A stretch of 64,000 bases of DNA from Bacillus sp. UNC438CL73TsuS30 (GTDB taxonomy: Bacteria; Bacillota; Bacilli; Bacillales; Cytobacillaceae), in assembly GCF_000482325.1 (NCBI RefSeq), contig NZ_KI535295.1, positions 483,060-547,059 of the forward strand. The letters are read 5' to 3'. Of this stretch, positions 1-8,349 are shown one piece after another (positions within the stretch are counted from its first letter, which is position 1; each line of letters begins with the position of its first letter). Position numbers and translations under genes: made by a program. The notes beneath the pieces are model-generated. The model worked only from the letters and a program-made list of their open reading frames with translations, made no database searches and was not told where the DNA came from.

Positions 1-417
1 ATTTTTGTAATTTCCATAATGACAGGATGTCAAAACGATGTGCCCAAGCCGGAATCAAAGTCAAAAATAATACCAATTGTACAAGCTAGTACATATAAAT
101 TTGATTCTAACTCTGAATTAAATCAAAATTCTGTTGAAAAACCTTCCTTATTTGTTCAATACCAAGCAAGAGGGACCAATGTTATGGTGGAGTGTATTTT
201 AACCGGGATTAGTTTTCGAGAATCTGACAGTTCAAAAGAAAAACTTGGGAAGATGGTTGTGTGGGTCGATGATAAGAAATTTCAAGAGGTTTCCACAGCG
301 GCGTTTATCGTTAAAGGTCTAACGCCGGGAAATCATAAAGTAAAGCTTGAGGTGCTTGATTTAAATAATCGGCCATATGGATTAACGAAAGAATTCATGG
401 TAAATATCCCTAAGTAA
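1..417 (+). CDS. Putative lipoprotein, 5' end outside the window
   Basis: The reading frame is open from base 1, so the start and most of the signal peptide are missing. The visible N-terminus is hydrophobic and runs into M-T-G-C (Cys codon 28-30), a plausible lipobox, so the protein is probably lipid-anchored on the outer face of the membrane. The remaining 129 residues are polar. They contain a beta-rich stretch ending in a G-x-H-x-V-K-L-x-V pattern, as in small Ig-like or FixH/YtkA-like extracellular domains; that fold is my inference. It lies just ahead of ylbF, where B. subtilis has other small ylb genes. I do not recognise the family. Confidence 0.7.
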   Translation: MFVISIMTGCQNDVPKPESKSKIIPIVQASTYKFDSNSELNQNSVEKPSLFVQYQARGTNVMVECILTGISFRESDSSKEKLGKMVVWVDDKKFQEVSTAAFIVKGLTPGNHKVKLEVLDLNNRPYGLTKEFMVNIPK

Positions 418-476
418 GAAGGAAAATTTCGCTTTCTCCTATCGTTCGTGTTAAAATATGAGTGGAGGTGGGCGAC

Positions 477-911
477 ATGCTTGCTACATCTGAGCGAGTT
501 GAATTAATAGAAAATGCAGAAGAATTGGCTAAAATGATTTTAGAATCTGATGTTGTTGAACAATATCAAATTTCCTTATATAAATTGCGGCATAATCGGG
601 AATCACAAAGAAAAATTAAACGGTTTATCCGCGTAAAAGACCTATATGAAGAAGTGCAGCGCTTTGGTAAATATCACCCGGATTATAAAAAAATCATGAC
701 AGAAGTCCGTGAATATAAGCGGGAAATGGATTTGGATCCGCTTGTAGCAGATTTCAAACTGGCAGAAAATGATTTGCAGTCCCTTTTGGACAATGTCAGT
801 ATCTTAATCGGCGGATCTGTCTCAGAGCATATTAAAGTGCCTACAGGGAATCCATTTTTTGATACGGGACATAGCTGCAGTGGTGGTTGCAGCAGCGGCA
901 GCTGTGGTTAA
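477..911 (+). CDS. ylbF: YlbF, RicF-type regulator of the Y-complex
   Basis: The 144-residue protein matches YlbF (RicF), a subunit of the YlbF-YmcA-YaaT complex. In B. subtilis that complex promotes RNase Y-dependent mRNA maturation and is needed for competence, sporulation and biofilm formation. The YlbF/YmcA helical domain fills about residues 5-115. The C-terminus ends in a Cys-rich tail, C-S-G-G-C-x4-C, which in this family contributes to Fe-S cluster binding. An in-frame GTG lies at 462, but ATG 477 follows a good ribosome site (GGAGGTG, 464-470) and matches the family start. A terminator follows directly. Confidence 0.93.
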   Translation: MLATSERVELIENAEELAKMILESDVVEQYQISLYKLRHNRESQRKIKRFIRVKDLYEEVQRFGKYHPDYKKIMTEVREYKREMDLDPLVADFKLAENDLQSLLDNVSILIGGSVSEHIKVPTGNPFFDTGHSCSGGCSSGSCG

Positions 912-920
912 TAGGATTAG

Positions 921-946
921 AATCGGCTAAGAAAGCCGATTTTTTT
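921..946 (+). terminator. Rho-independent terminator of ylbF
   Basis: A perfect 8-bp stem (AATCGGCT/AGCCGATT, 5-nt loop) is followed by a T run, 10 bases after the ylbF stop codon. Confidence 0.9.
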
Positions 947-977
947 ATAGAGATAAAAAAAATTCGACTTTGAGAAT

Positions 978-1126
978 TGTCTAGCTCCAGCGCCTAGCCC
1001 CTCGAGGGAAAAAATGAACTGCTTTTTTCTTCGGTTGCTTCGGTCCTGTCGATGAAGTCAAAGAACGACTTCACTGCCAGGACCTCCAGCACTTGTCTTA
1101 GGCTGACCAAGGCGCTTCCGCTTTTC
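978..1126. repeat. Interspersed GC-rich palindromic repeat (long copy)
   Basis: This block between ylbF and ylbG looks like a repeat scattered through many Bacillaceae genomes. Its ends read TCTAGCTCCAGCGCC and GGCGCTTCCGCTTTTC. The core (1042-1084) folds as GGTCCTG..GAAGTC / GACTTC..CAGGACC. It encodes nothing and is richer in G+C than its surroundings. A shortened copy in the opposite orientation lies near 14.41 kb and degenerate ones near 23.9 and 28.3 kb. Recognition as a genome-wide family is from memory. Confidence 0.7.
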
Positions 1127-1211
1127 TAATTACAGAAAAGTTTGAATTGAAAAATACTGATTTGATATGCTAGACTAATTAAAATGATGGTTTGTTGAAG
1201 GGGAAAAAAGT

Positions 1212-1487
1212 ATGTTTGTACAAAGACAAGGTTTAGTTATTTGGCTTTACTCATTAAAACAAGCCAAAATGTTACGGCGATTTGGGAATGTCCATTATGT
1301 TTCAAAAAAACTAAAATATGTGGTTTTGTATTGTAATCAAGAGGATTTAGAGGGAATTATGGAAAAATTAAGCTCCTTTTCTTTTGTAAAGAAGGTCGAA
1401 CCCTCCTATAAACCTTTTTTGAACAAGGAATTTGAAAATTCGGCGCCGGACAAGGCAAAGGAATACGACTATAAAATGGGAATTTAA
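1212..1487 (+). CDS. ylbG: YlbG, DUF2129 family cytosolic protein
   Basis: The 91-residue protein matches the YlbG (DUF2129, UPF0298) family, small cytosolic proteins conserved in Bacilli between ylbF and rsmD. Function is unknown. The sequence is basic and has no membrane segment. The alternating short hydrophobic strands ([14 protein letters not shown]) suggest a ferredoxin-like alpha/beta fold, which is inference. The ATG is preceded by GAAGGGG. The gene ends at a GC-rich hairpin shared with the convergent gene. Confidence 0.9.
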   Translation: MFVQRQGLVIWLYSLKQAKMLRRFGNVHYVSKKLKYVVLYCNQEDLEGIMEKLSSFSFVKKVEPSYKPFLNKEFENSAPDKAKEYDYKMGI

Positions 1488-1488
1488 G

Positions 1489-1517
1489 AAGGTGAGGGCA
1501 GCTGCCCCCACCTTTTT
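1489..1517. terminator. Terminator between convergent ylbG and the next gene
   Basis: A stem of GGTG and GGGCAG pairs with CTGCCC and CACC (one A/C mismatch) and is followed by TTTTT on the plus strand. It overlaps the stop codon of the minus-strand gene. Confidence 0.75.
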
Positions 1518-1905
1518 AATGTAATGGTAATAAATAATGATTTAATCGTAAAATCCCGATTAAATACTGATAATAAAGTTCTTTTTCATGGAATATCGTG
1601 GAGGGTTTTACAGTGAGTTCATGAATGGTTTTGTTAAGCATTTCTGCTGTTTGGGCAAATAAACCATGGCGTTGATTCCCCAAATAATTTGGATTTGGAA
1701 TTCCTTCTCGGCAGATATATAAAGCTTGGAATTTTCCAGGATCTGTTGGCTTCAAAACAACGACTAAGGAGGTTACCTGCCTCTCGTCGATGGTTGTATG
1801 TAATGCCATCATGTGCAGAAGTCGATGCTGATTTGCTTTGGCAAGCTCCATTAACTCATATATATCAGAAAAACCCTCACCTAATTCAATAAAACGCTGG
1901 ATCAA
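1516..1905 (-). CDS. Conserved hypothetical protein (129 aa)
   Basis: This minus-strand gene starts at TTG (1903-1905) after GGAGAG at 8-nt spacing. The product is 129 residues, soluble, with alternating helices and strands and no motif that I can tie to an enzyme. It reads as a small conserved Bacillaceae protein; B. subtilis has no gene here as far as I recall. On its own strand it lies downstream of the structured RNA and terminator at 1961-2112, so read-through of that terminator could control it. Function unknown. Confidence 0.75.
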   Translation of the reverse strand: MIQRFIELGEGFSDIYELMELAKANQHRLLHMMALHTTIDERQVTSLVVVLKPTDPGKFQALYICREGIPNPNYLGNQRHGLFAQTAEMLNKTIHELTVKPSTIFHEKELYYQYLIGILRLNHYLLPLH

Positions 1906-1960
1906 TAGTCTGACTCTCCTTTTTTTAGACTCAACAATACTTTATCATTTTGGGTAAAAA

Positions 1961-1991
1961 TAAAAAACCCCGCAGAAATAATTCTGCAGGG
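1961..1991 (-). terminator. Minus-strand terminator at the end of the structured RNA
   Basis: On the minus strand a 10-bp stem (CCCTGCAGAA/TTCTGCGGGG, one mismatch, 4-nt loop) is followed by TTTTTTATTTTT. On the plus strand the same hairpin has no T run after it, so it works as an intrinsic terminator only for minus-strand transcription. Confidence 0.75.
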
Positions 1992-1992
1992 T

Positions 1993-2112
1993 CCTTCTAT
2001 ATCCTTAACCAAGGATAGAAGGCAAAGGGAGAGGAGAAACCGGAGGAAGAACTTATGGGGAAACGTAAGTCTTCTCCGCGGTTGGCAACAACATCCTCGA
2101 ATTGATGTTGTT
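1993..2112. ncRNA. Structured RNA locus upstream of rsmD (ylbH leader region)
   Basis: Three strong hairpins lie in the 346-base gap before rsmD: 1993-2022 (CCTTC and TATCCTT pairing with AAGGATA and GAAGG), 2041-2078 (CGGA, GAAG, ACTTA pairing with TAAGT, CTTC, TCCG, 13 bp with two bulges) and 2087-2112 (perfect 9-bp AACAACATC/GATGTTGTT). Position matches the ylbH leader, a structured element described upstream of ylbH (rsmD) in Bacillus; that match is from memory. No sizeable ORF fits. Orientation is uncertain, because the adjacent terminator works only on the minus strand. Confidence 0.6.
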
Positions 2113-2251
2113 AATAATATTATCCCCACAACGAAAAAGCTTATACACGTTTTTTTATTTTTTTCTATTATGATGTTGAAATGATTAGATATTTGGCTAG
2201 TTTATTCAATTATGGTAGGATAGGGGAAGAAAAATGATTTTTTAAATAAAT

Positions 2252-2821
2252 GTGGTGATAGTTCTGAGAGTGGTTTCAGGTATTTGTAAAGGTAGACCCC
2301 TTAAAGCAGTACCGGGAAATACAACAAGGCCAACAACAGATAAGGTTAAAGAAGCCTTATTTAATATGATTGGGCCTTATTTTAACGGTGGAATCGGGCT
2401 GGATTTATTTGCAGGGAGCGGTGGTTTGGGAATCGAGGCTCTAAGCCGAGGCTTGGATAAAGTGATTTTTATTGATCGTGATGCCAAAGCCATTCAAGTG
2501 ATTCGTGAAAATATTAAATCGTGCAGCTTTGATGAAAAAATCGAAGTATATCGAAATGATGCTGAGCGTGCATTAAAAGCACTTATAAAAAGAGAAATCC
2601 GTTTCGATTATATTTTTTTGGATCCTCCGTATAAAAAGCAGCAGCTTATAAACTTAATGCAAACAATTGTAGAAGAAAACCTTTTGAGTGAAGACGGGAT
2701 TGTTGTTTGTGAACACAGCCACGATGTAGAGCTTCCGCTATCGGTAGGCGCCTTAACACAAATAAAACATGAAAGATATGGGATTATTACGGTTACGATT
2801 TATTCGTCAATCTGTGAGTGA
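2252..2821 (+). CDS. rsmD: 16S rRNA (guanine(966)-N(2))-methyltransferase RsmD
   Basis: RsmD transfers a methyl group from S-adenosylmethionine to N2 of G966 of 16S rRNA during 30S assembly. The Rossmann SAM site LDLFAGSGGLGIEA is near residues 50-63 and the catalytic D-P-P-Y motif near 127. The start is uncertain. GTG 2252 opens the frame but has no ribosome site. The B. subtilis protein begins M-R-V-I-S-G, which aligns with a CTG codon at 2264 preceded by GTGGTGA at 5-nt spacing. coaD follows after 19 bases, the usual Bacillus pairing. Confidence 0.93.
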   Translation: MVIVLRVVSGICKGRPLKAVPGNTTRPTTDKVKEALFNMIGPYFNGGIGLDLFAGSGGLGIEALSRGLDKVIFIDRDAKAIQVIRENIKSCSFDEKIEVYRNDAERALKALIKREIRFDYIFLDPPYKKQQLINLMQTIVEENLLSEDGIVVCEHSHDVELPLSVGALTQIKHERYGIITVTIYSSICE

Positions 2822-2828
2822 GTGATAA

Positions 2829-3329
<501 letters not shown>

Positions 3330-3330
3330 A

Positions 3331-3366
3331 AAAAGCCGGGCATAAGTAGTTATGTCCGGTTTCTTT
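3331..3366. terminator. Bidirectional terminator between coaD and ylbJ
   Basis: An 11-bp hairpin (GCCGGGCATAA / TTATGTCCGGT) has T-rich tracts on both sides: TTTCTTT after it on the plus strand and TTTTTTT on the minus strand. Its right arm overlaps the ylbJ stop codon. Confidence 0.85.
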
Positions 3367-4570
3367 GTAATCTAAAAAATAAGATGCCCGTATAAAGTGC
3401 AAGTGAAAATATCGTAATTAGCGGTCCAGCCTCGATCATTCGTTCGTAAAAGCTATGCACCCAAGAACCTTTTTCAAAAAATCCAACAGGTACAGCACTG
3501 GTTGGATGGCCGGTTTGATAAAAACGGAGGTAAACTGGCTTCCATAAGAGATAGGCAAAAATACTTGCGAGTATACCATGGATAATACGCGCTATGAAAA
3601 ATGGCTTAAAGCGAATATTTGCCTGGGCTAGAATACTTGCAACCTGTGCCTGCACACTGAAGCCGCTAAATGCCAGGATAAAACTTACCATCATGGTCTG
3701 TTGCAAAAGAGGTGCATCCTGTACTTGGCTAGTCAGCTTGCTTCCTAGTGTAAGTTCAAATATTCCAGAAATAAGAGGAATACTTAATTTTTCCGTAAAG
3801 GAAAACACGGAAAGAAGCATTTCAACTGCTTTAGCTAGTATCGCGGTAATATGTAAATGATACAGCAGTGTGTTTATGACTGAAAATAGGATAATAAAGC
3901 CACCAATCATTAACAAGGTTTGAATGGAAGAGTTAACGGCATCGCCAAGCATTTTTCCGATGGGGCGATTATCCTTTAATCTAGTACGATGCAGGGTGGA
4001 AAAGGCTGAACGGATGATGAATTTACGCTTTTGTTCATCCTGATGGCTTCTCTTGTCTTTACCGTAAAAACGCATGATGATCCCAACACAGATATTCCCT
4101 AGATAATGGGCCAAGGCCAGTAGGATGCCCAAATTGGCATTATTAAAAAAACCTACAGCAACTGCACCAAAAATAAATAATGGATTCGAAGAGTTCGTGA
4201 ATGAAACAAGACGTTCTGCTTCAATTTGAGTCAACTGACCTTCTTGGCGAAGGCGAGCAGTAAATTTGGCTCCGGCAGGAAACCCGGAGGCCATCCCCAT
4301 CGCCCATACAAAACCTCCTACACCTGGTACGCGAAAAACAGGCCGCATAAGGGGTTCCAATAGGACTCCAATAAATTTAACGACTCCAAAGCCGATTAGC
4401 ACTTCGGAAACGATAAAGAAGGGCAGCAAGGAAGGGAAGACAATTTCCCACCACATCTTGAGACCACGGACTGAAGCTTCCAAGGACTCCTTCGGAAAGC
4501 TGATAAGTGAGGCAGCTAGTATGGTAATTAATATGGATAAGACAATCGTTTTAACTTTTGAACGAAACAC
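3350..4570 (-). CDS. ylbJ: YlbJ, sporulation integral membrane protein
   Basis: YlbJ is a multi-pass membrane protein with nucleoside-recognition (gate) domains. In B. subtilis it is made under SigE and needed for a normal spore cortex. The motif G-M-A-S-G-F-P-A-G-A-K sits after the second hydrophobic block, and at least eight hydrophobic segments are visible. An ORF extends to 4624, but GTG 4568-4570 is the better start: AGGAGGT precedes it by 7 bases and the resulting 406 residues match the family (about 408). It is monocistronic, convergent with coaD. Confidence 0.92.
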   Translation of the reverse strand: MFRSKVKTIVLSILITILAASLISFPKESLEASVRGLKMWWEIVFPSLLPFFIVSEVLIGFGVVKFIGVLLEPLMRPVFRVPGVGGFVWAMGMASGFPAGAKFTARLRQEGQLTQIEAERLVSFTNSSNPLFIFGAVAVGFFNNANLGILLALAHYLGNICVGIIMRFYGKDKRSHQDEQKRKFIIRSAFSTLHRTRLKDNRPIGKMLGDAVNSSIQTLLMIGGFIILFSVINTLLYHLHITAILAKAVEMLLSVFSFTEKLSIPLISGIFELTLGSKLTSQVQDAPLLQQTMMVSFILAFSGFSVQAQVASILAQANIRFKPFFIARIIHGILASIFAYLLWKPVYLRFYQTGHPTSAVPVGFFEKGSWVHSFYERMIEAGPLITIFSLALYTGILFFRLQRNRT

Positions 4571-4763
4571 GAAGGGGACCTCCTTCCTTGGGGTAACAGT
4601 AACTATGCATTTCCCCCGTATCAATGATAAAATAAGAAATATTCACGCAAATGTCCTTTTACTACTCGTCCTCATATAAATCAAATATACTCATAGTTCG
4701 AAAATTTAGACCATAAGATTGAACGAGATTTCACTATTGCGGGTGAGTGAGGTGGTAACTTTA

Positions 4764-5543
4764 ATGGTACAGCCTAAAATAGGGTTAGCACTTGGATCTG
4801 GCGGAGCACGCGGGTTTGCGCATTTAGGTGTGATCAAGGTAATGGTGGAAGAGGGGATCCCATTTCACCTGATTGCAGGAAGCAGTATGGGTGCCCTTGT
4901 GGGAAGCTTTTACGGTGCCGGTATAGAAATGGATCGATTATACAAACTTTCAACAGCTTTTAAGCGAAAGTATTTTTTAGACTTTACTGTTCCAAAAATG
5001 GGGTTTATTGCAGGAAAGAAAGTGAAGGATTTTGTCAGGGTATTTACGCATGGAAAAAATATAGAAGATTTATCTCTTCCAATTGGAATTGTTGCAACTG
5101 ACCTTTTAACTGGAGAAAAAGTAGTGTTTCAGAATGGTCCTGTTGCAGAAGCCGTTCGGGCTAGTATCTCAATTCCGGGAATTTTTGTTCCGGAAAAGTA
5201 CAAAGGGAGGATTTTAGTAGATGGGGGTGTTTCCGACCGTGTACCTGTATCGGTTGCAAAAGATATGGGTGCAGATATCGTTATTGCCGTGGATGTCTCG
5301 ATGGTGAAACGAAACGCTGAAATCACCTCGATATATGATGTGATTATGCAAAGTATTGATATCATGCAGACTGAGATTATTAATACAAGGGAGATTGCCG
5401 CGGACATTATGATCCGTCCTCCAGTTGAAATGTTTAGTTCACGCGCATTCACCAACATTGAAGAGATTATTAAGGCAGGAGAAGAAGAAATTAAAAAACA
5501 TATTCCTCAAATTAAACAGGTTATTGAGCAGTGGAAGGGGTAA
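4764..5543 (+). CDS. Patatin-like phospholipase family protein (YlbK)
   Basis: This 259-residue protein is a patatin-fold serine hydrolase of the RssA/YlbK group. Near the N-terminus it has the oxyanion-hole loop G-S-G-G-A-R-G (about residues 11-17) and the nucleophile elbow G-S-S-M-G (about 42-46); D-G-G near 154-156 supplies the catalytic Asp. Such proteins hydrolyse acyl esters, but the natural substrate is unknown. ATG 4764 was chosen over upstream in-frame codons because GAGGTGG lies 8 bases before it and the length then fits YlbK. ylbL starts 7 bases after the stop, so they are co-transcribed. Confidence 0.93.
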   Translation: MVQPKIGLALGSGGARGFAHLGVIKVMVEEGIPFHLIAGSSMGALVGSFYGAGIEMDRLYKLSTAFKRKYFLDFTVPKMGFIAGKKVKDFVRVFTHGKNIEDLSLPIGIVATDLLTGEKVVFQNGPVAEAVRASISIPGIFVPEKYKGRILVDGGVSDRVPVSVAKDMGADIVIAVDVSMVKRNAEITSIYDVIMQSIDIMQTEIINTREIAADIMIRPPVEMFSSRAFTNIEEIIKAGEEEIKKHIPQIKQVIEQWKG

Positions 5544-5550
5544 TGGTGAA

Positions 5551-6570
5551 ATGCGTAAGAAAATGTATGTCAGTGCTTTATTTATTATAGCGATTGTGTT
5601 ATTTGGCGGTTTGTTTTATACACTCCCCTTTTATGTAACAAAACCGGGAATGGCCAAAGAACTTCATCCTATAATAAAGGTAGAAGATGGATACAAGGAA
5701 AAAGGCAACTTTATGTTGACAACAGTAAGGATGGGAAGAGCAACAATCTACTCCTATTTAGAAGCAAAGATAAAAAAATATGAAGAACTCTATCCAGTAG
5801 AACAGGTTTTAGATAAAACTGAGACAGATGAGGAGTATAATGCAAAACAGCTCTATCTCATGGCCCAATCCAAATTAAATGCGATTGATGTGGCCTACCG
5901 AAAGGCTGGCCTTCCGGTAAATTATAAATATAAAGGAATCTATGTGGTTGATGTCGTTCCGGGAATGCCGGCGGACGGTAAGCTTCAAGCAGGTGATCGA
6001 ATTTTTAAGGTTGATGGACATCAGTTCCCTTCCTCAGAAAAATTCATTGCCTATGTAGCTGAAAAAAATAAAGGTGCCCAAGTTACCTTAACGTTTATGA
6101 GAGATAAAAAAACAAAAACAGCTAAACTCTATGTCCAGCCCTTAAAAAAGCAGCCTAATCGGGTGGGAATCGGAATTTATTTAGTTGATGACAAGGAAGT
6201 AAAGGTAAATCCACCTGTTGAAGTAAAAACGGATGAAATTGGCGGCCCTTCAGCTGGATTGATGTTTTCACTCGAAATTTATAATCAATTAACAAAAGAG
6301 GACTTGACGAAAGGCTATCAAATAGCAGGAACCGGTACCATTGATGTAGATGGGAAGGTTGGTCCGATTGGGGGAATTGAACAAAAAATTGTAGCAGCAG
6401 ATAAAGCAGGAGCGGAAATCTTCTTTGCTCCTAATGAAAAAGGTGCAAAAGATTCCAACTACCGGGCAGCTGTCAAAACTGCCAAGGACATCAAAACAGA
6501 AATGAAAATTGTACCGGTAGATACATTTGATGATGCCGTTACCTATTTAGAAAAATTGCCTAAAAAGTAA
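5551..6570 (+). CDS. ylbL: YlbL, PDZ-domain Lon-type (S16) membrane protease
   Basis: The 339-residue protein has an N-terminal membrane anchor (about residues 6-26), a PDZ domain (about 125-200) and a C-terminal S16 Lon proteolytic domain (about 225-335). The Ser-Lys dyad is present: Ser in G-G-P-S-A-G (S234) and Lys in G-G-I-E-Q-K (K279). In B. subtilis, YlbL helps recovery from DNA damage by degrading the division inhibitor YneA. The start at ATG 5551 gives a normal signal anchor; the reading frame extends upstream into ylbK but without a ribosome site. Confidence 0.94.
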   Translation: MRKKMYVSALFIIAIVLFGGLFYTLPFYVTKPGMAKELHPIIKVEDGYKEKGNFMLTTVRMGRATIYSYLEAKIKKYEELYPVEQVLDKTETDEEYNAKQLYLMAQSKLNAIDVAYRKAGLPVNYKYKGIYVVDVVPGMPADGKLQAGDRIFKVDGHQFPSSEKFIAYVAEKNKGAQVTLTFMRDKKTKTAKLYVQPLKKQPNRVGIGIYLVDDKEVKVNPPVEVKTDEIGGPSAGLMFSLEIYNQLTKEDLTKGYQIAGTGTIDVDGKVGPIGGIEQKIVAADKAGAEIFFAPNEKGAKDSNYRAAVKTAKDIKTEMKIVPVDTFDDAVTYLEKLPKK

Positions 6571-6600
6571 AAGACGGTGCATAGCACCGTCTTTTACTTT
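6571..6600. terminator. Terminator between ylbL and tmcAL
   Basis: A perfect 10-bp stem (AAGACGGTGC/GCACCGTCTT, 3-nt loop) starts right after the ylbL stop codon and ends at the tmcAL stop codon. It probably serves both strands. Confidence 0.85.
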
Positions 6601-7805
6601 ACTATGATTGGAGTTTGTTTATATTCTTGCTGGATAAATTCATTTCTTAGGTCCAAAGGGATGCCAAATGCATAGATTTGTGCTGCTTTGATATCAAGCA
6701 TAATTTCTTTTTGTTTATAGGAAGATAGTTTTGAAACGAGCGGGAGTTTAAGCTCGGATTTCACTTTGTTTAAGTATGTTTTTCCTTTTTGGGTCATCCC
6801 TAATAATCTTAAATAGTTTGCACCTTCAGGTTTGCTCATTTCTTCTTTTACTGCATTCGTTAAAATATGTACGCAAATTCGTTGCAGTCTTGTCCAGGTA
6901 TAACGCTTAGTTTTGATTTTTTCCATGAATTCCTGAAAACTGCCTGCGGTTAAGGCAGCAGCTTTGAGCCGATTTTCAATTCCTTCTTCAACCTCATAAA
7001 TATTCCTAAGCTCTTCCGGGGTGCATTGAATCAGTCTAAATTGTAGATAGCTCCAATAATTTTCCCATTGGTGAAATCCCCTATAATGATTGTAATACTC
7101 CTTTAATAATTCAGTCGTCGGGTCAGGGATATATTGGTCAATGGTAAATGTTCTATCATCAGTTGAAAAAAGGGCTTTACGTATACTTGTTGCACTCGCA
7201 ATCGTTTCAGAAGCAAAATGCTCATCATGGTAATTTGCATTCTTTCGGGCAATGGTTAGCGGTTTTATTTTACTATTCATTTTTTTTATAGATTTTATAT
7301 ACTGAAATCCCAGGATGTTATTAGGCTTTGTTAGGTTTAATAAACCTTCTGTTTCAGTAAAATCCTGAAACGAAAGCGATAATGCTTTTGGATAGCTGAC
7401 ACCCGATTTAATATGTCTTCTTACATTCTCATCAAAGATTTCTTGATGCTCTTCCAAAAAGTCAAAGGTTTTTAAAAAGGAGGAAATGTCACCGCTTTCA
7501 CTTCCAAAACAAAAAGATTCACAATGCACCCCATCTAATATAGAAATAGCCCCATCAGCAAAAAACTCTGCATTTTGAGTAGCAAATTGATATGGAAGCT
7601 CAAATACGAGGTCTACTCCCCCCAATAAAGCCATTTTCGTTCGGTACCACTTGGAAACTAGTGCAGGTTCCCCTCTTTGCAGAAAGTTTCCGCTCATTAC
7701 TGCAATCACAATATCAGCATTCGAGGTTTCTCTTGCTGCCTGGACGTGGAAAGCATGTCCATTATGAAAGGGATTATATTCGACAATTACGCCAACAGCT
7801 TTCAA
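6594..7805 (-). CDS. tmcAL: tRNA(Met) cytidine acetate ligase TmcAL (YlbM)
   Basis: TmcAL makes N4-acetylcytidine at the wobble position (C34) of elongator tRNA-Met, using acetate and ATP. The 403-residue protein is normal length. Its N-terminus carries the nucleotidyltransferase signature V-E-Y-N-P-F-H-N-G-H (residues 8-17). The start codon is TTG (7803-7805), preceded on its strand by AGGAGGAAG at 6 bases. The minus orientation between ylbL and ylbN is the usual Bacillus arrangement. Confidence 0.95.
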   Translation of the reverse strand: MKAVGVIVEYNPFHNGHAFHVQAARETSNADIVIAVMSGNFLQRGEPALVSKWYRTKMALLGGVDLVFELPYQFATQNAEFFADGAISILDGVHCESFCFGSESGDISSFLKTFDFLEEHQEIFDENVRRHIKSGVSYPKALSLSFQDFTETEGLLNLTKPNNILGFQYIKSIKKMNSKIKPLTIARKNANYHDEHFASETIASATSIRKALFSTDDRTFTIDQYIPDPTTELLKEYYNHYRGFHQWENYWSYLQFRLIQCTPEELRNIYEVEEGIENRLKAAALTAGSFQEFMEKIKTKRYTWTRLQRICVHILTNAVKEEMSKPEGANYLRLLGMTQKGKTYLNKVKSELKLPLVSKLSSYKQKEIMLDIKAAQIYAFGIPLDLRNEFIQQEYKQTPIIVK

Positions 7806-7905
7806 TGCTATCTTCCTCCTGTTTTTTAAAAATTTATGTATATATTATAACGAAAACGGAAGGGAATAGCTTTGTATTCCCTCATGATATAATGTCCTTT
7901 CCATT

Positions 7906-8154
7906 TTAGTTGTGATCATCCCATTCATGCCCATTCCATTCATACCCGTTCCAATCCTGTCCATTCCAGCCATTTCCATTCCAATCATGTCCGTTGTGGT
8001 GAAATCCATAATAATATCCAGGGTAACCCATGTGATAATATGGCATACCCGTTCCCCACGGTCCATAGGGCATTCCCGCCCCTAAGTAAGGGAATCCGCC
8101 ATAGTAACTTGTACCAATGGGAACAGTTCGATAAGGTTGTTGTGCAAAATACAT
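7906..8154 (-). CDS. Tyr/Gly/Trp-rich pentapeptide-repeat protein, probable spore coat protein
   Basis: The 82-residue product is dominated by Tyr, Gly, Pro, Trp and Asn. The first 55 residues are a Y/G/P-rich segment. Residues 56-80 are five tandem pentapeptides of the form x-x-W-N-G, the last one W-D-D. AGAGGGTGATG gives a good ribosome site before ATG 8154. A CATAGAGTA element about 30 bases upstream fits the SigK -10 pattern CATAnnnTA. Composition and promoter suggest a late mother-cell coat or crust protein; this is inference. I know no named homologue at this position in B. subtilis. The ORF on the same strand at 7845-8066 is a shadow. Confidence 0.65.
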   Translation of the reverse strand: MYFAQQPYRTVPIGTSYYGGFPYLGAGMPYGPWGTGMPYYHMGYPGYYYGFHHNGHDWNGNGWNGQDWNGYEWNGHEWDDHN

Positions 8155-8185
8155 ATTTACATCACCCTCTTTCTAGTTTACGATA

Positions 8186-8194
8186 TACTCTATG
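8186..8194 (-). promoter_or_regulatory. SigK-like -10 element for the Y/G/W-rich gene
   Basis: Read on the minus strand the element is CATAGAGTA, an exact fit to CATAnnnTA. An AC dinucleotide lies 14 bases upstream, shorter than the usual 16-17, so the -35 match is weak. Confidence 0.4.
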
Positions 8195-8349
8195 ACAATT
8201 TATATTAGGTAGAGCTTATCCCCCTACCCAATAGGCAATTAGACAATATAAATGTTTGTAAAAAGTGCAAGTGGATACACTTATAAGTAATTGCTTTTTA
8301 AAGGAATATAGTTTGATGAAATCACCTTCCTAGGTGTAAAGAAAAAACA

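Noticed and set aside
2055..2105. Plus-strand mini-ORF of 16 codons (M-G-K-R-K-S-S-P-R) after GGAGGAAG
   Set aside because: Tempting ribosome site, but it lies inside the 2041-2078 hairpin and nothing else supports translation.
1902..2129. 75-codon minus-strand ORF over the structured RNA
   Set aside because: No ribosome site, Cys/Arg-rich low-complexity product, and the region is explained by three hairpins and a terminator.
7845..8066. 73-codon minus-strand ORF rich in Met/Gly/Asp
   Set aside because: Alternative-frame reading of the pentapeptide-repeat DNA; the 7906-8154 frame has the ribosome site and promoter.
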